In this document: one piece after another, positions 16,719 through 25,711 of the stretch
Layout of the letters: each line of letters begins with the position of its first letter
Numbering within the stretch: the stretch's first letter is position 1
From: an uncultured Lachnospiraceae bacterium
GTDB lineage: Bacteria; Bacillota; Clostridia; Lachnospirales; Lachnospiraceae
Reading direction: 5' to 3'
Assembly: GCA_934320845.1 (NCBI GenBank)
Contig: CAKRFU010000006.1
Coordinates: 89,085-153,084, forward strand
Length of the DNA stretch: 64,000 nucleotides
The notes under the pieces: generated by a model
Database searches by the model: none
The model's input: the letters and a program-made list of their open reading frames with translations, nothing else
Told to the model about the DNA's origin: nothing
Program-made: the position numbers and the translations under genes

Positions 16719-17792
16719 ATGTTTGACAAATTAGAGGAACTTGTAGGACGCTTAGAAGAAATAAATATGATGCTTACAGAACCTGAGGTTATAAATGATC
16801 AGAAGAAATACAGAGAGCTTATGCGTGAGCAGAATGAATTGACACCTATTGTAGAAAAATATAAAGAATATAAGGCTGCAAAAGATGGAATAGAGGACAG
16901 TCTTGCAATTCTTGATGAGGAAAGCGATGAGGAAATGCGTGAGCTTGCCAAAGAGGAACTTAATGAGTGTAAGGAGACTGTTGAAAAGTGTGAGCAGGAA
17001 TTAAAGATACTTATGCTTCCAAAAGATCCTAATGATGAAAAGAATGTTATCGTTGAAATTCGTGGTGGTGCCGGCGGAGATGAGGCAGCTCTTTTTGCAG
17101 CAGACCTGTTCAGAATGTACTCAAAATTTGCAGAGGCAAACCGCTGGAAGGTTGAAGTGATGAGTGCAAGTGAAAACGGAATAGGTGGTTTCAAGGAAAT
17201 CGTATTTATGGTAATAGGTGCAGGTGCATATTCCAAACTTAAATATGAAAGTGGAGTTCACCGTGTACAGAGAATACCTTCAACAGAGTCAGGCGGAAGA
17301 ATTCATACGTCAACAGCAACTGTAGCCATTATGCCGGAAGTTGAGGAAGTTGATGTGCATGTTGATCCTAATGACTGCAAGATAGATGTTTATAGAGCAT
17401 CAGGAAACGGTGGTCAGTGTGTAAATACAACTGACTCAGCTGTACGAATTACACATATACCTACAGGAATCGTTGTAACATGTCAGGATGAAAAATCACA
17501 GCTTAAAAACAAGGATAAAGCTATGAAAGTTCTTCGTTCAAGAATTTATGACATGGAGCAGGAGAAGGCAAACAGTGAGCAGGCAGCAGAGAGAAGAAGT
17601 CAGGTCGGAACAGGTGACCGTTCAGAAAAAATCAGAACATACAACTTCCCACAGGGGAGGGTTACGGACCACAGAATTAAATATACAAGTCACAGACTTG
17701 GAGAAATTCTTGACGGAGACATAAACGAACTTCTTGAAAATATCATTGCGGCAGATCAGACGGCAAGACTTGCCAAGATGAACGAAGAATAG
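16719..17792 (+). CDS. prfA: peptide chain release factor 1
   Basis: A 357-residue translation terminator for UAA and UAG. The stop-codon recognition tripeptide is P187-S188-T189 (PxT class), distinguishing RF1 from RF2. The catalytic GGQ is at 231-233 in GNGGQCVN. The N-terminal coiled-coil domain (about 1-100) is complete and the length is normal. GGAGG precedes the ATG. The gene lies between its methyltransferase and an rRNA/tRNA methyltransferase-like gene. Confidence 0.98.
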   Translation: MFDKLEELVGRLEEINMMLTEPEVINDQKKYRELMREQNELTPIVEKYKEYKAAKDGIEDSLAILDEESDEEMRELAKEELNECKETVEKCEQELKILMLPKDPNDEKNVIVEIRGGAGGDEAALFAADLFRMYSKFAEANRWKVEVMSASENGIGGFKEIVFMVIGAGAYSKLKYESGVHRVQRIPSTESGGRIHTSTATVAIMPEVEEVDVHVDPNDCKIDVYRASGNGGQCVNTTDSAVRITHIPTGIVVTCQDEKSQLKNKDKAMKVLRSRIYDMEQEKANSEQAAERRSQVGTGDRSEKIRTYNFPQGRVTDHRIKYTSHRLGEILDGDINELLENIIAADQTARLAKMNEE

Positions 17793-17815
17793 GACGCAGG
17801 AGGGAACTTTGTTAA

Positions 17816-18619
17816 ATGCCAAAAGAGTCAATAATATCAAGTGAATCAAATGGGCAGATAAAAGAGATTATCAAGCTTCAGAAACAAGCGAGAGAAAGAA
17901 AAAAGACAAAAAAGTTTGTTGTTGAAGGAATAAAAATGGTTCAGGAAGCAATAAATTTCAAGAAACTTGATAAAATGTATGTATCTGAATCTGCACTGGA
18001 AAAGACTGCACAAAGTATCGGAAAAAAAATTGAAGAAATATCGTATGAGGTTGTAGCTGACAATGTATTCAAACAGATTTCTGATACAGTTACACCTCAG
18101 GGCGTATTAGCAGTTGTAAATATGCCTGAATATGATATAAATGATATATTATCAGATGACAGGAAGTCATGGATTCTTTTAGATGATTTGAGAGATCCGG
18201 GAAATCTTGGAACCATAGTAAGAACATCTGAGGGTGCCGGGATGTCAGGTGTCATTATGAGCAGGGAATGCGTTGATTTGTTCAATCCTAAAGTAGTCCG
18301 TTCTACGATGGGAGCGATATTCCGTGTACCATTTTGCTATGTACAGTCACTTACAGATGTTATAGACCGGATAAAAAGTGCAGGATGCGAAGTTTTTGCA
18401 ACTGCTATGGAGGGCAGTGAAGTTTACGACCAGCTCGATTATACAAAGGGAGCTGCATTCATAATAGGAAACGAGGCAAACGGTGTATCTGATGAGGTGT
18501 TTGAAAAAGCTTCAAAGAGGATAAGAATACCTATGGAGGGCAAATTGGAATCACTCAATGCAGCGGTATCGGCAGCTATAATAATGTATGAGATTGCAAG
18601 GCAGAAAAGAGAAAAATGA
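17816..18619 (+). CDS. TrmH/SpoU-family RNA 2'-O-methyltransferase
   Basis: A 267-residue SPOUT enzyme. The N-terminal substrate-binding domain (about 1-105) begins SESNGQIKEIIKLQKQARER. The trefoil-knot domain carries the three SpoU motifs: DDLRDPGNLGTIVRT, FIIGNEANGVSDEV, and IPMEGKLESLNAAVSAAI. It would methylate a ribose 2'-OH in rRNA or tRNA; the exact target cannot be told. It follows prfA by 23 bases with GGAGGG upstream. A large palindromic element begins 3 bases after its stop. Confidence 0.92.
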   Translation: MPKESIISSESNGQIKEIIKLQKQARERKKTKKFVVEGIKMVQEAINFKKLDKMYVSESALEKTAQSIGKKIEEISYEVVADNVFKQISDTVTPQGVLAVVNMPEYDINDILSDDRKSWILLDDLRDPGNLGTIVRTSEGAGMSGVIMSRECVDLFNPKVVRSTMGAIFRVPFCYVQSLTDVIDRIKSAGCEVFATAMEGSEVYDQLDYTKGAAFIIGNEANGVSDEVFEKASKRIRIPMEGKLESLNAAVSAAIIMYEIARQKREK

Positions 18620-18621
18620 CG

Positions 18622-18784
18622 CTAGTATATTGTATCATTGACATTTCGCTAAATAACTTGTATAAATTTCCATCTACTGCGTTGTCATCAATCGCCGTAG
18701 TCCACTACGGCTCATTCTTACGTCTTGTAGATTGAAAATTTATCCTGCGTTATTTAACTGAAAGTCATTGATACAGTACACTTA
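18622..18784. repeat. about 163-bp imperfect palindromic element
   Basis: The two halves are inverted copies with scattered mismatches: GTATCATTGACA near 18630 against AGTCATTGATAC near 18762, and CTAAATAAC against GTTATTTAAC. The centre is the perfect 18-bp palindrome GCCGTAGTCCACTACGGC (18694-18711). It contains no gene. It fills the gap between the trmH-like gene and the NfeD promoter. Size and structure fit a non-coding mobile or REP-like repeat; dispersed copies would be needed to confirm this. Confidence 0.75.
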
Positions 18785-18785
18785 G

Positions 18786-18814
18786 TTGACAAAAATAGTC
18801 ATTTGAGCTATATT
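18786..18814 (+). promoter_or_regulatory. sigma-A promoter of nfeD/SPFH genes
   Basis: Consensus -35 TTGACA (18786-18791), 17 bases, TATATT (18809-18814). It starts directly after the palindromic element. Confidence 0.82.
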
Positions 18815-18868
18815 TAGCGCATATATGCGAAGAAGAAATGCATAAAATATTGGGAGAGGAGAAGAAGT

Positions 18869-19303
18869 ATGGAACCGATGTATTGGCTTATAGCCATGGC
18901 GGTACTTCTCATTATAGAGATAATCACGATGGGACTTACTACCATATGGTTTGCGGCAGGAGCACTTGTAGCGGTGATTGCAGCACTCTTTCATGCACCG
19001 CTTGCTGTGCAGTTTGCATTGTTTTGCATAGTATCTGTTATATTGTTTTTGTTTACCAGACCTGTTGCGGAGAAATATTTAAATAACAGCCGAACAAAGA
19101 CAAATATAAACAGTATTATCGGAGAAGAGGCAAAAGTTACAGAGGAAATTGACAATTTCAATCAAAAGGGTGCAGTCGTTGTCAGGGGACTTGAATGGAC
19201 GGCGAGAAGTGCTGATGAAAAAGAAATAATCCCGGCAGGTTCAAAAGTCAGGGTAAAAGAAATAAAAGGTGTGAAACTTATAGTTGAAAAAGAGTTTTGG
19301 TAG
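18869..19303 (+). CDS. NfeD-family membrane protein
   Basis: 144 residues: three hydrophobic segments in the first 75 residues, then a C-terminal OB-fold domain (about 85-144) with IIGEEAKVTEEI and GAVVVRGLEWTARS. This is the short NfeD form without the ClpP-like protease domain. NfeD proteins partner with SPFH proteins in membrane microdomains, and the next gene, 15 bases on, encodes one. GGAGAGGAG precedes the ATG. It has a strong promoter of its own. Confidence 0.9.
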   Translation: MEPMYWLIAMAVLLIIEIITMGLTTIWFAAGALVAVIAALFHAPLAVQFALFCIVSVILFLFTRPVAEKYLNNSRTKTNINSIIGEEAKVTEEIDNFNQKGAVVVRGLEWTARSADEKEIIPAGSKVRVKEIKGVKLIVEKEFW

Positions 19304-19318
19304 AAAGGAATTGAAAAA

Positions 19319-20236
19319 ATGGAATTATTAATAGCAGTAGTAGTTATAGTGGCTATCATACTTTTATCGTGCATAAATGTTGTGCCACAGGCAAGAGCAT
19401 ATGTTATTGAGAGACTTGGAGGTTATCAGGCAACATGGGGAGTTGGAATACATTTTAAAATTCCATTCATAGACAGAGTTGCAAGAAAAGTTGATTTAAA
19501 AGAACAGGTTGCTGATTTCCCACCACAGCCGGTTATAACAAAAGATAATGTTACTATGAGAATCGACACAGTTATCTTTTATCAGATAACAGACCCTAAA
19601 CTTTACACATATGGCGTGGAAAATCCGATTATGGCAATCGAAAATCTTACGGCCACAACGCTTAGAAACGTAATCGGAGAACTTGAACTTGATGAGACTC
19701 TTACATCAAGAGAAATAATAAATGCAAAGATGCGCTCATCACTTGATACTGCAACTGATCCGTGGGGAATCAAGGTAAACAGAGTTGAACTTAAAAATAT
19801 TATTCCACCGGCAGCAATTCAGGATGCCATGGAAAAACAGATGAAAGCAGAGCGTGAAAAGCGTGAAGCAATTCTTCGTTCACAAGGAGAGAAAGAGTCT
19901 GCGATTCTTGTGGCAGAGGGAAAGAAGCAGTCAGCAATTCTTGATGCGGAAGCAGAAAAACAGGCGGCAATTCTTAGAGCAGAAGCTAAAAAAGAAGCAA
20001 CCATCCGTGAAGCAGAAGGTCAGGCACAGGCTATACTTGCCGTACAGCAGGCAAATGCGGACGGAATAAAGATGCTCAATGACGCAGCTGCTTCAGATAA
20101 TGTAATTAAATTAAAGAGTCTTGATGCATTTGCAAAGGCAGCGGACGGAAAAGCTACAAAGATTATAATTCCGTCTGAAATTCAGGGACTTGCAGGACTC
20201 GCAAAATCTGTTACAGAGATTGCTAAAGAGTCATAA
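19319..20236 (+). CDS. SPFH/band 7 membrane-microdomain protein (QmcA/stomatin-like)
   Basis: 305 residues. An N-terminal membrane anchor (2-24) is followed by the SPFH domain (about 25-185), with VPQARAYVIERLG and PFIDRVARKVDLKEQ. A long Ala/Glu/Lys-rich coiled coil (about 180-240) contains repeated AILRAEA and AILVAEG-like units, a hallmark of this family. It probably oligomerises on the inner face of the membrane with the NfeD partner encoded just upstream and may influence membrane protease access. Confidence 0.92.
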   Translation: MELLIAVVVIVAIILLSCINVVPQARAYVIERLGGYQATWGVGIHFKIPFIDRVARKVDLKEQVADFPPQPVITKDNVTMRIDTVIFYQITDPKLYTYGVENPIMAIENLTATTLRNVIGELELDETLTSREIINAKMRSSLDTATDPWGIKVNRVELKNIIPPAAIQDAMEKQMKAEREKREAILRSQGEKESAILVAEGKKQSAILDAEAEKQAAILRAEAKKEATIREAEGQAQAILAVQQANADGIKMLNDAAASDNVIKLKSLDAFAKAADGKATKIIIPSEIQGLAGLAKSVTEIAKES

Positions 20237-20278
20237 AACAAAAATACATGAACAGCAATTTTTGAATTTTAATAAATT

Positions 20279-20301
20279 AGAGTCTGTCACGGGCAGACTC
20301 T
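20279..20301 (+). other. hairpin upstream of ornithine carbamoyltransferase
   Basis: AGAGTCTG (20279-20286) pairs with CAGACTCT (20294-20301). No T-run follows, so it is at most a weak terminator for the SPFH gene or part of the argF leader. Confidence 0.45.
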
Positions 20302-20337
20302 ATATGCATATAAGAAAAAGAAATGGAGGACATATCA

Positions 20338-21336
20338 ATGGCTATCAATTTAAAAGGACGCAACTTTCTTACTTTAAAGGATTTTACACCGGAAGAAATA
20401 CAGTATATGATTGATTTGTCGGCTGATTTAAAGGCAAAAAAGAAAAACGGAATATCAATTAAAAACTACACAGATAAAAATATTGCACTTATATTTGAAA
20501 AGACAAGCACGCGTACACGCTGCTCTTTTGAAGTGGCAGCACACGATATGGGTATGGGTGTTACATATCTTGATCCTTCAGGTTCACAGATAGGAAAGAA
20601 AGAGAGCATACCCGATACTGCAAGAGTGCTTGGAAGAATGTTTGACGGAATCGAGTACAGAGGATATGGACAGGACATAGTTGAAGAACTTGCAAAGTAT
20701 GCAGGAGTTCCGGTTTGGAATGGTCTTACAAATGAGTATCATCCGACACAGATGCTTGCAGATTTACTTACAATCAGAGAGCATTTAGGAAAAATTAAAG
20801 GAGTGAAACTTGTTTATATGGGTGATGCCCGTTATAATATGGGAAATTCACTTATGATTGCATGTGCAAAGATGGGAATGCACTTTACTGCATGTACGGC
20901 AAAAGAATACTTCCCAAATCAGGAACTTGTTGAACAGTGTCAGGAATATGCGAAGGCATCAGGCGGCTCAATCACGCTTACTGAGGATGTTGAAAGCGGA
21001 ACAAAAGGAGCAGATGTTTTATATACAGATGTGTGGGTATCAATGGGAGAGCCTGATGAGGTATGGGCAGAGAGAATAAAGGTGTTATCTCCATACCAGA
21101 TAAATAGGAAAGTTATGGAAAATGCGGGCAAAGATGCTATCTTTATGCATTGTCTTCCTGCTTTCCATGACCTTAAGACAAAGATAGGTAAAGAAGTTTA
21201 TGAAAAGTTCGGAATGAGTGAACTTGAAGTGACAGATGAAGTATTTGAATCTGAACAGTCAGTAGTCTTTGATGAGGCTGAAAACCGTATGCATACAATA
21301 AAAGCAGTAATGGTAGCGACACTTGGTGAAAGATAA
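20338..21336 (+). CDS. argF: ornithine carbamoyltransferase
   Basis: A 332-residue enzyme joining carbamoyl phosphate and ornithine to citrulline. The carbamoyl-phosphate site is STRTR (57-61). The ornithine-site motifs are DVWVSMGE and HCLPAFHD. The ATG at 20338 is chosen because GGAGG within the upstream ATGGAGG (20323) then acts as the SD with 8-base spacing. It stands alone, with no other arginine genes nearby, so biosynthetic (argF) and catabolic (arcB) roles cannot be separated by context. Confidence 0.95.
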   Translation: MAINLKGRNFLTLKDFTPEEIQYMIDLSADLKAKKKNGISIKNYTDKNIALIFEKTSTRTRCSFEVAAHDMGMGVTYLDPSGSQIGKKESIPDTARVLGRMFDGIEYRGYGQDIVEELAKYAGVPVWNGLTNEYHPTQMLADLLTIREHLGKIKGVKLVYMGDARYNMGNSLMIACAKMGMHFTACTAKEYFPNQELVEQCQEYAKASGGSITLTEDVESGTKGADVLYTDVWVSMGEPDEVWAERIKVLSPYQINRKVMENAGKDAIFMHCLPAFHDLKTKIGKEVYEKFGMSELEVTDEVFESEQSVVFDEAENRMHTIKAVMVATLGER

Positions 21337-21357
21337 AAATAACAGCGATGCAGAAAA

Positions 21358-22371
21358 ATGGTGATTGACATGAAAAGCGAAATATTACGCATACTGCGTA
21401 CAGCGGGAGAAGAGTGTGTATCAGGGCAGAGTTTGTGTGAGATATTTGGTGTATCGAGACAGGCTGTTTGGAAAAATATTTCACAATTAAAAGAAAAAGG
21501 ATTTGAGATAGAATCCGTATCAAATAAGGGCTATAAACTTATAAGTGAGCCGGATATATTAAATGCATCAGCTATAGAGAGTTATCTTCCAAAGGAATGT
21601 ATCTGCAAAAAGGTTGAAGATTTTGAAACTATAGATTCGACAAATACGAAAGCAAAACAGCTTGCTGAGCTTGGTGAAGAAGAAGGAACACTTATAATAT
21701 CGGATGAACAAACGGCGGGAAAGGGAAGAAGAGGAAGAAGCTGGTGCTCAAAAAAGGGTGCCAATGTATTTATGACTCTTCTGATAAGACCGAGGATTGA
21801 GCCTAAATATCTTTCAGGAATTACGCTTCTTGCGGCAATGTCAGTAGCAACCGCCATAAAAGATATATGTGATATTGAAGCAAAGATTAAATGGCCGAAT
21901 GATATTGTTATCAATAAAAAGAAGATATGTGGCATACTTACCGAAATGAGTTCGGAAATGAACTATGTCAACTATGCAGTTATTGGTATAGGAATAAATG
22001 TAAATGATGATGAGATACCGCAGGAAATAAGACAGAATGCATCATCCATATATCTTGAAACAGAAAAAAAAGTAAATAGAAACAAACTGGCGGCAAAGGT
22101 TGTAGAAAGGTTTGACGGTTATTATAAAGAGTTTCTTAAAACAAATGATTTGTCAGCACTTACAGATGAATACAATTCCATGCTTATAAGCATGAACAGT
22201 GAAGTAAAAGTGCTTTACGGCATGGCAGAGACAGCAAAACCGGAAGATGAAGAGACAGGAATAGCAAGAGGAATAGATGTGGATGGCTCTCTGTTGGTTG
22301 AAACAAAAGAAGGTATTAAAAGTATAGTGTCTGGGGAAGTATCGGTAAGGGGGTTATACGGTTATGTATGA
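21358..22371 (+). CDS. birA: biotin operon repressor / biotin-protein ligase
   Basis: A 337-residue bifunctional BirA. The N-terminal winged helix (about 1-65) contains GQSLCEIFGVSRQAVWKNI, so it can also act as a DNA-binding repressor. The ligase domain has the biotinyl-adenylate loop GRRGRSW and KWPNDI. It attaches biotin to carboxylase carrier proteins. The start may be the ATG at 21370 (MKSEILRI); neither start has a strong SD. It overlaps the next gene by 8 bases and begins a tight run with coaX and dus. Confidence 0.94.
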   Translation: MVIDMKSEILRILRTAGEECVSGQSLCEIFGVSRQAVWKNISQLKEKGFEIESVSNKGYKLISEPDILNASAIESYLPKECICKKVEDFETIDSTNTKAKQLAELGEEEGTLIISDEQTAGKGRRGRSWCSKKGANVFMTLLIRPRIEPKYLSGITLLAAMSVATAIKDICDIEAKIKWPNDIVINKKKICGILTEMSSEMNYVNYAVIGIGINVNDDEIPQEIRQNASSIYLETEKKVNRNKLAAKVVERFDGYYKEFLKTNDLSALTDEYNSMLISMNSEVKVLYGMAETAKPEDEETGIARGIDVDGSLLVETKEGIKSIVSGEVSVRGLYGYV

Positions 22372-22723
22372 TGAGGCAGATATAAACAGCAATGCCGTGA
22401 TATTATGTGCAGCGAATGCTTATGAACAGAAATATTACCTGAATGAAAACTTTAGTTCACTTCCACAGGCTGTAAAGGACGAGGTGCAGATTATGTGCGT
22501 GCTGTATACGGCTGAAATAGGCGGGATTTTTTCGTTACAGTACGATGAAAACGGAAATCTTTATATGAATGTTGTAGCCGAGGAGGACGACTTTTCATTT
22601 GATGAGATAGGAAGTGCATTAAAAATAAAAGCACTTCAGAATGAAAAAAGAGATTTACTCGAGTCACTCGAAAAATATTATAGAGCAGTGATTTTACACC
22701 AGACAGACGATATAGAAATGTGA
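22364..22723 (+). CDS. conserved hypothetical protein between birA and coaX
   Basis: A 119-residue acidic protein without signal peptide or membrane segments. Visible are a Cys-containing [14 protein letters not shown], a central [18 protein letters not shown] and a helical C-terminus, [18 protein letters not shown] believe this is a Lachnospiraceae family of unknown function (DUF6145-like, from memory and unverified). It overlaps birA by 8 bases and ends 10 bases before coaX, so it is expressed with them. No function can be assigned. Confidence 0.7.
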   Translation: MYDEADINSNAVILCAANAYEQKYYLNENFSSLPQAVKDEVQIMCVLYTAEIGGIFSLQYDENGNLYMNVVAEEDDFSFDEIGSALKIKALQNEKRDLLESLEKYYRAVILHQTDDIEM

Positions 22724-22733
22724 GGATAGAAGC

Positions 22734-23504
22734 ATGTTATTAGCAGTAGATGTTGGAAATACAGATGTGACATTTGGAGTATTTGATGGAGAAAAGCTTG
22801 CCGCAAGATTCAGATTTACGGTACAGGTACCTAGAACATCGGATGAATACGGGGAATTATTATGTAACATATTGGAGCAGAAGGGATACAAACCTGATGA
22901 CATAACTGAGGTTATAATAGCATCGGTCGTACCTAAAATGATGTACTCCTTTACAAGCGGAATAATAAAATACCTTGACTGCCATCCTATAGTAGTGGGA
23001 GCAGGGACAAAAACAGGTATAAGGATTGATACGATGAATCCGAAAGAGATAGGTCCTGATAGAATAGTAGATGCTGTAAGTGCATTTGAGTTGTACGGAG
23101 GTCCTATAATAGTAGTAGATTACGGAACAGCCACAACATATGACCTTGTGACAGCGGATGGAGCATTTAAGGGTGGAGTTATAAGCCCAGGAATAAGAAT
23201 TTCGGCAAATGCACTTTGGAACAACACAGCTAATCTTCCTGAGATAGAAATAAAATGTCCGGGAAATATCATTGCCAAAGAAACCATTTCAGCCATGCAG
23301 GCAGGACTTTTTTATGGAACTATAGGTCAGACTGAATATATCATAAGAAAAATCAAGGAAGAATCAGGACTTATTGATGCAAAAGTTATTGCAACAGGCG
23401 GACTTGGAAAAGTAGTATATGAGAATACAAAGTCTATTGAAATATATGATGGGGATCTCACATTAAAGGGATTGCAGCTTATCTACAGTAAACAGAAAAA
23501 ATAG
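22734..23504 (+). CDS. coaX: type III pantothenate kinase
   Basis: A 256-residue ASKHA-fold kinase for the first step of coenzyme A synthesis. It has the phosphate-1 motif [19 protein letters not shown] at the N-terminus, [12 protein letters not shown], and the phosphate-2 motif [12 protein letters not shown]. Type III enzymes are not inhibited by CoA. It lies in a tight operon with birA upstream and the dihydrouridine synthase gene 8 bases downstream, a common arrangement in Firmicutes. Confidence 0.96.
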   Translation: MLLAVDVGNTDVTFGVFDGEKLAARFRFTVQVPRTSDEYGELLCNILEQKGYKPDDITEVIIASVVPKMMYSFTSGIIKYLDCHPIVVGAGTKTGIRIDTMNPKEIGPDRIVDAVSAFELYGGPIIVVDYGTATTYDLVTADGAFKGGVISPGIRISANALWNNTANLPEIEIKCPGNIIAKETISAMQAGLFYGTIGQTEYIIRKIKEESGLIDAKVIATGGLGKVVYENTKSIEIYDGDLTLKGLQLIYSKQKK

Positions 23505-23512
23505 AGAAAAAT

Positions 23513-24484
23513 ATGAGTGGATTTTATATTGGAAATGTAAAGATAGACGGTGACCTCGCATTGGGGCCGATGGCTGGAGTCACGGATATGCCGTTTCGTA
23601 CCATATGTAAAGAATTTGGTGCGGATTTGCTTTATACGGAAATGATAAGTGCCAAGGGCATTTATTATAAAAATAAAAATACGGAACCATTGTGGCAGAT
23701 AGCTGATACGGAACATCCGATAGCATTGCAGTTATTTGGCTCAGAACCGGAGCTTATGGCAGATATGGCAGAGCAGATAGAGGAAAGAAACTTTGATATA
23801 TTGGATATAAATATGGGGTGTCCCGTACCTAAGGTAGTAAATAACGGTGAGGGTTCGGCACTTATGAAAAATCCGGAACTTGCCTCTGAAATTGTAAAAG
23901 CAATATCAGACAGAATTAAAAAGCCGGTAACAGTGAAATTTAGAAAAGGCTTCAACGATGACAGTATAAATGCCGTTGAATTTGCAAAGCTGATGGAACA
24001 AAGTGGTGCAAGTGCGATTGCGGTGCATGGAAGGACAAGAGAACAGTATTATTCGGGAACAGCAGACTGGGACATTATAAAAAAAGTGAAAGAAGCAGTG
24101 ACAATTCCTGTTATAGCGAGTGGTGATATATTCACACCGGAAGATGCAGTCAGATGTAAAAAAGAAACGGGCTGTGACGGACTTATGCTTGCAAGAGGTG
24201 CAAGAGGAAATCCGTGGTTGTTTAGACAGATAAAAGAATACGAAGAAACCGGTGAGTATTCTGAAAAACCGGCGTTCGATGAAGTTTCTGCCATGATATT
24301 AAGGCATACGAAACTACAGATAGAATATAAAGGTGAATATCTTGGAATACGCGAGATGAGAAAACATGTGGGATGGTATACGGCAGGATACAAAAATTCA
24401 TCATCGATACGAAGAAAAGTAAACGAAGTAGAATCATATGAGCAGTTGGAGCAGCTTATAAGCAGCTGTATAGAAAATAATTAA
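23513..24484 (+). CDS. dusB: tRNA-dihydrouridine synthase, DusB type
   Basis: A 323-residue FMN enzyme that reduces uridines in tRNA. A TIM barrel opens with GPMAGVTDMPFR. The catalytic cysteine lies in NMGCPVPKVV, and the FMN/tRNA region shows HGRTREQYYSG and GCDGLMLARGARGNPW. The C-terminal helical domain is complete. It is 8 bases after coaX. The Dus family is certain; the B subtype is by general resemblance to Gram-positive members. Confidence 0.93.
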   Translation: MSGFYIGNVKIDGDLALGPMAGVTDMPFRTICKEFGADLLYTEMISAKGIYYKNKNTEPLWQIADTEHPIALQLFGSEPELMADMAEQIEERNFDILDINMGCPVPKVVNNGEGSALMKNPELASEIVKAISDRIKKPVTVKFRKGFNDDSINAVEFAKLMEQSGASAIAVHGRTREQYYSGTADWDIIKKVKEAVTIPVIASGDIFTPEDAVRCKKETGCDGLMLARGARGNPWLFRQIKEYEETGEYSEKPAFDEVSAMILRHTKLQIEYKGEYLGIREMRKHVGWYTAGYKNSSSIRRKVNEVESYEQLEQLISSCIENN

Positions 24485-24535
24485 GGCAGTAGCCGATGAA
24501 TCCTGATATATTACTAAAATGAAATGGAGATAAAA

Positions 24536-25444
24536 ATGGAAGAACTTATTCAAAAGATTGAGAGATTAAAAAAAGAAAATGATTTTGTTATATTGGCACA
24601 TTATTATGTAGATGGTGCAGTTCAGGATATAGCAGACTATGTAGGTGACTCATTTTATCTGAGTAAAGTTGCAACGAAGGTAGAGGCAAAAAATATATTA
24701 TTTGCCGGAGTTTCATTTATGGGAGAGAGTGCAAAACTTTTGAATCCTGAGAAGCACGTATATATGGCAGATGTAACAGCAGATTGTCCTATGGCTCATA
24801 TGGTTACCGTAGACCGTATAAAAGAGGTCAGAGAGCAGTATGACGATGTAGCCGTAGTCTGTTATGTTAACTCAACAGCAGAGATAAAGGCTGTATCAGA
24901 TGTGTGTGTAACATCTTCAAACGCTATAAAGGTAGTAAAGAACATAAAAAATAAAAGAATATTCTTTGTTCCTGACAACAATCTTGGAAGGTATGTTGCA
25001 AAGCAGCTTCCTGAAAAAGAATTTATATTTAACGACGGTTTCTGTCACGTTCATAAAAGCATAGATCCAAAACTTGTTGCAGAAGCAAAAGAGCATCATC
25101 CTGATGCACTCGTACTTGCACATCCTGAATGCACGGAGGACGTGCTTGAACTTGCCGATTATATAGGAAGTACAGCAGGGATACTTGACTATGCTACAGA
25201 GAGTGATTGTAAGAAATTTATTATATGTACAGAGATGGGAATTTTCTTCAAGCTCAGTAAACAGAACCCGGATAAGAAATTTTATTCAGTAGGTCACAGA
25301 CAGTTCTGCCCTAATATGAAGAAGGTAAGTCTTGAAAAAGTGGCAGCGGTTATGGAAAATCCCGCAGAGGAAGTGCTTCTTCCTGCTGATATTATGAATG
25401 AAGCATGTAAACCGCTTCAGAAAATGCTTGAATTGGCAAAATAA
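24536..25444 (+). CDS. nadA: quinolinate synthase A
   Basis: A 302-residue [4Fe-4S] enzyme condensing iminoaspartate with dihydroxyacetone phosphate to give quinolinate for NAD. It has the N-terminal AHYYVDGAVQDIADYVGDS and cluster cysteines in CYVNSTAEIKAV, HPEC and GHRQFCPNMKKV. The ATG at 24536 is preferred over 24524 because GGAG at 24526-24529 then serves as SD. nadB and nadC are not adjacent, so iminoaspartate must come from genes elsewhere. It is followed by a structured intergenic region and a terminator. Confidence 0.95.
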   Translation: MEELIQKIERLKKENDFVILAHYYVDGAVQDIADYVGDSFYLSKVATKVEAKNILFAGVSFMGESAKLLNPEKHVYMADVTADCPMAHMVTVDRIKEVREQYDDVAVVCYVNSTAEIKAVSDVCVTSSNAIKVVKNIKNKRIFFVPDNNLGRYVAKQLPEKEFIFNDGFCHVHKSIDPKLVAEAKEHHPDALVLAHPECTEDVLELADYIGSTAGILDYATESDCKKFIICTEMGIFFKLSKQNPDKKFYSVGHRQFCPNMKKVSLEKVAAVMENPAEEVLLPADIMNEACKPLQKMLELAK

Positions 25445-25492
25445 TGACAAAAATTGTTAATTAAATGCTAAAAAAATCCGATATTATTAATG

Positions 25493-25660
25493 GATAGCAA
25501 AAAGGTAAAATACTTACTCGCGCAGTAAACATGCGAAGGTATTTTCAAATTTAAAGAAGTGGCCGTACACACATCTGACAGTTTGAAAATATTGGACATG
25601 ATTTGCTATATCTGTGTATATCGTATACCGGGCCGTACACCGAAAATTATGATATACACA
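25493..25660 (+). ncRNA. candidate structured RNA or dispersed repeat with duplicated GGCCGTACAC loop
   Basis: Two consecutive stem-loops fill this gap. Domain 1: ATAGCAAA (25494-25501) with TTTGCTAT (25602-25609), and inside it TATTTTCAAA (25540-25549) with TTTGAAAATA (25582-25591). Domain 2: TGTGTATATC (25613-25622) with GATATACACA (25651-25660). Each encloses an identical GGCCGTACAC (25561-25570 and 25631-25640). AAAATACTT (25507-25515) can alternatively pair with AAGGTATTTT (25536-25545), competing with domain 1. A strong terminator follows. No convincing promoter was found (TATTAT at 25482 only). It could be a small RNA, the nadA 3' region, or an intergenic repeat. Confidence 0.45.
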
Positions 25661-25667
25661 AAAAAAT

Positions 25668-25705
25668 AACACCAATCACTGTTAAGTGATTGGTGTTATT
25701 TTTTT
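25668..25705. terminator. bidirectional intrinsic terminator
   Basis: Perfect 13-bp stem AACACCAATCACT (25668-25680) and AGTGATTGGTGTT (25685-25697) with loop GTTA. A T-run follows on the plus strand and an A-run precedes it, so it works in both directions. It ends nadA or the candidate RNA rightward and the O-antigen ligase-like gene leftward. Confidence 0.93.
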
Positions 25706-25711
25706 ACAATT

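Noticed and set aside
16799..17236. 145-residue minus-strand open frame opposite prfA
   Set aside because: Antisense shadow of a strongly conserved gene, Ser/Pro-rich, no SD.
18838..19086. 82-residue plus frame with many cysteines
   Set aside because: Overlaps the nfeD gene in another frame; the 18869 frame has the SD and the family motifs.
25445..25492. Promoter for the candidate RNA after nadA
   Set aside because: TATTAT at 25482 has no -35 at acceptable distance (nearest TTGTTA is 22 bases away), so no promoter is claimed.
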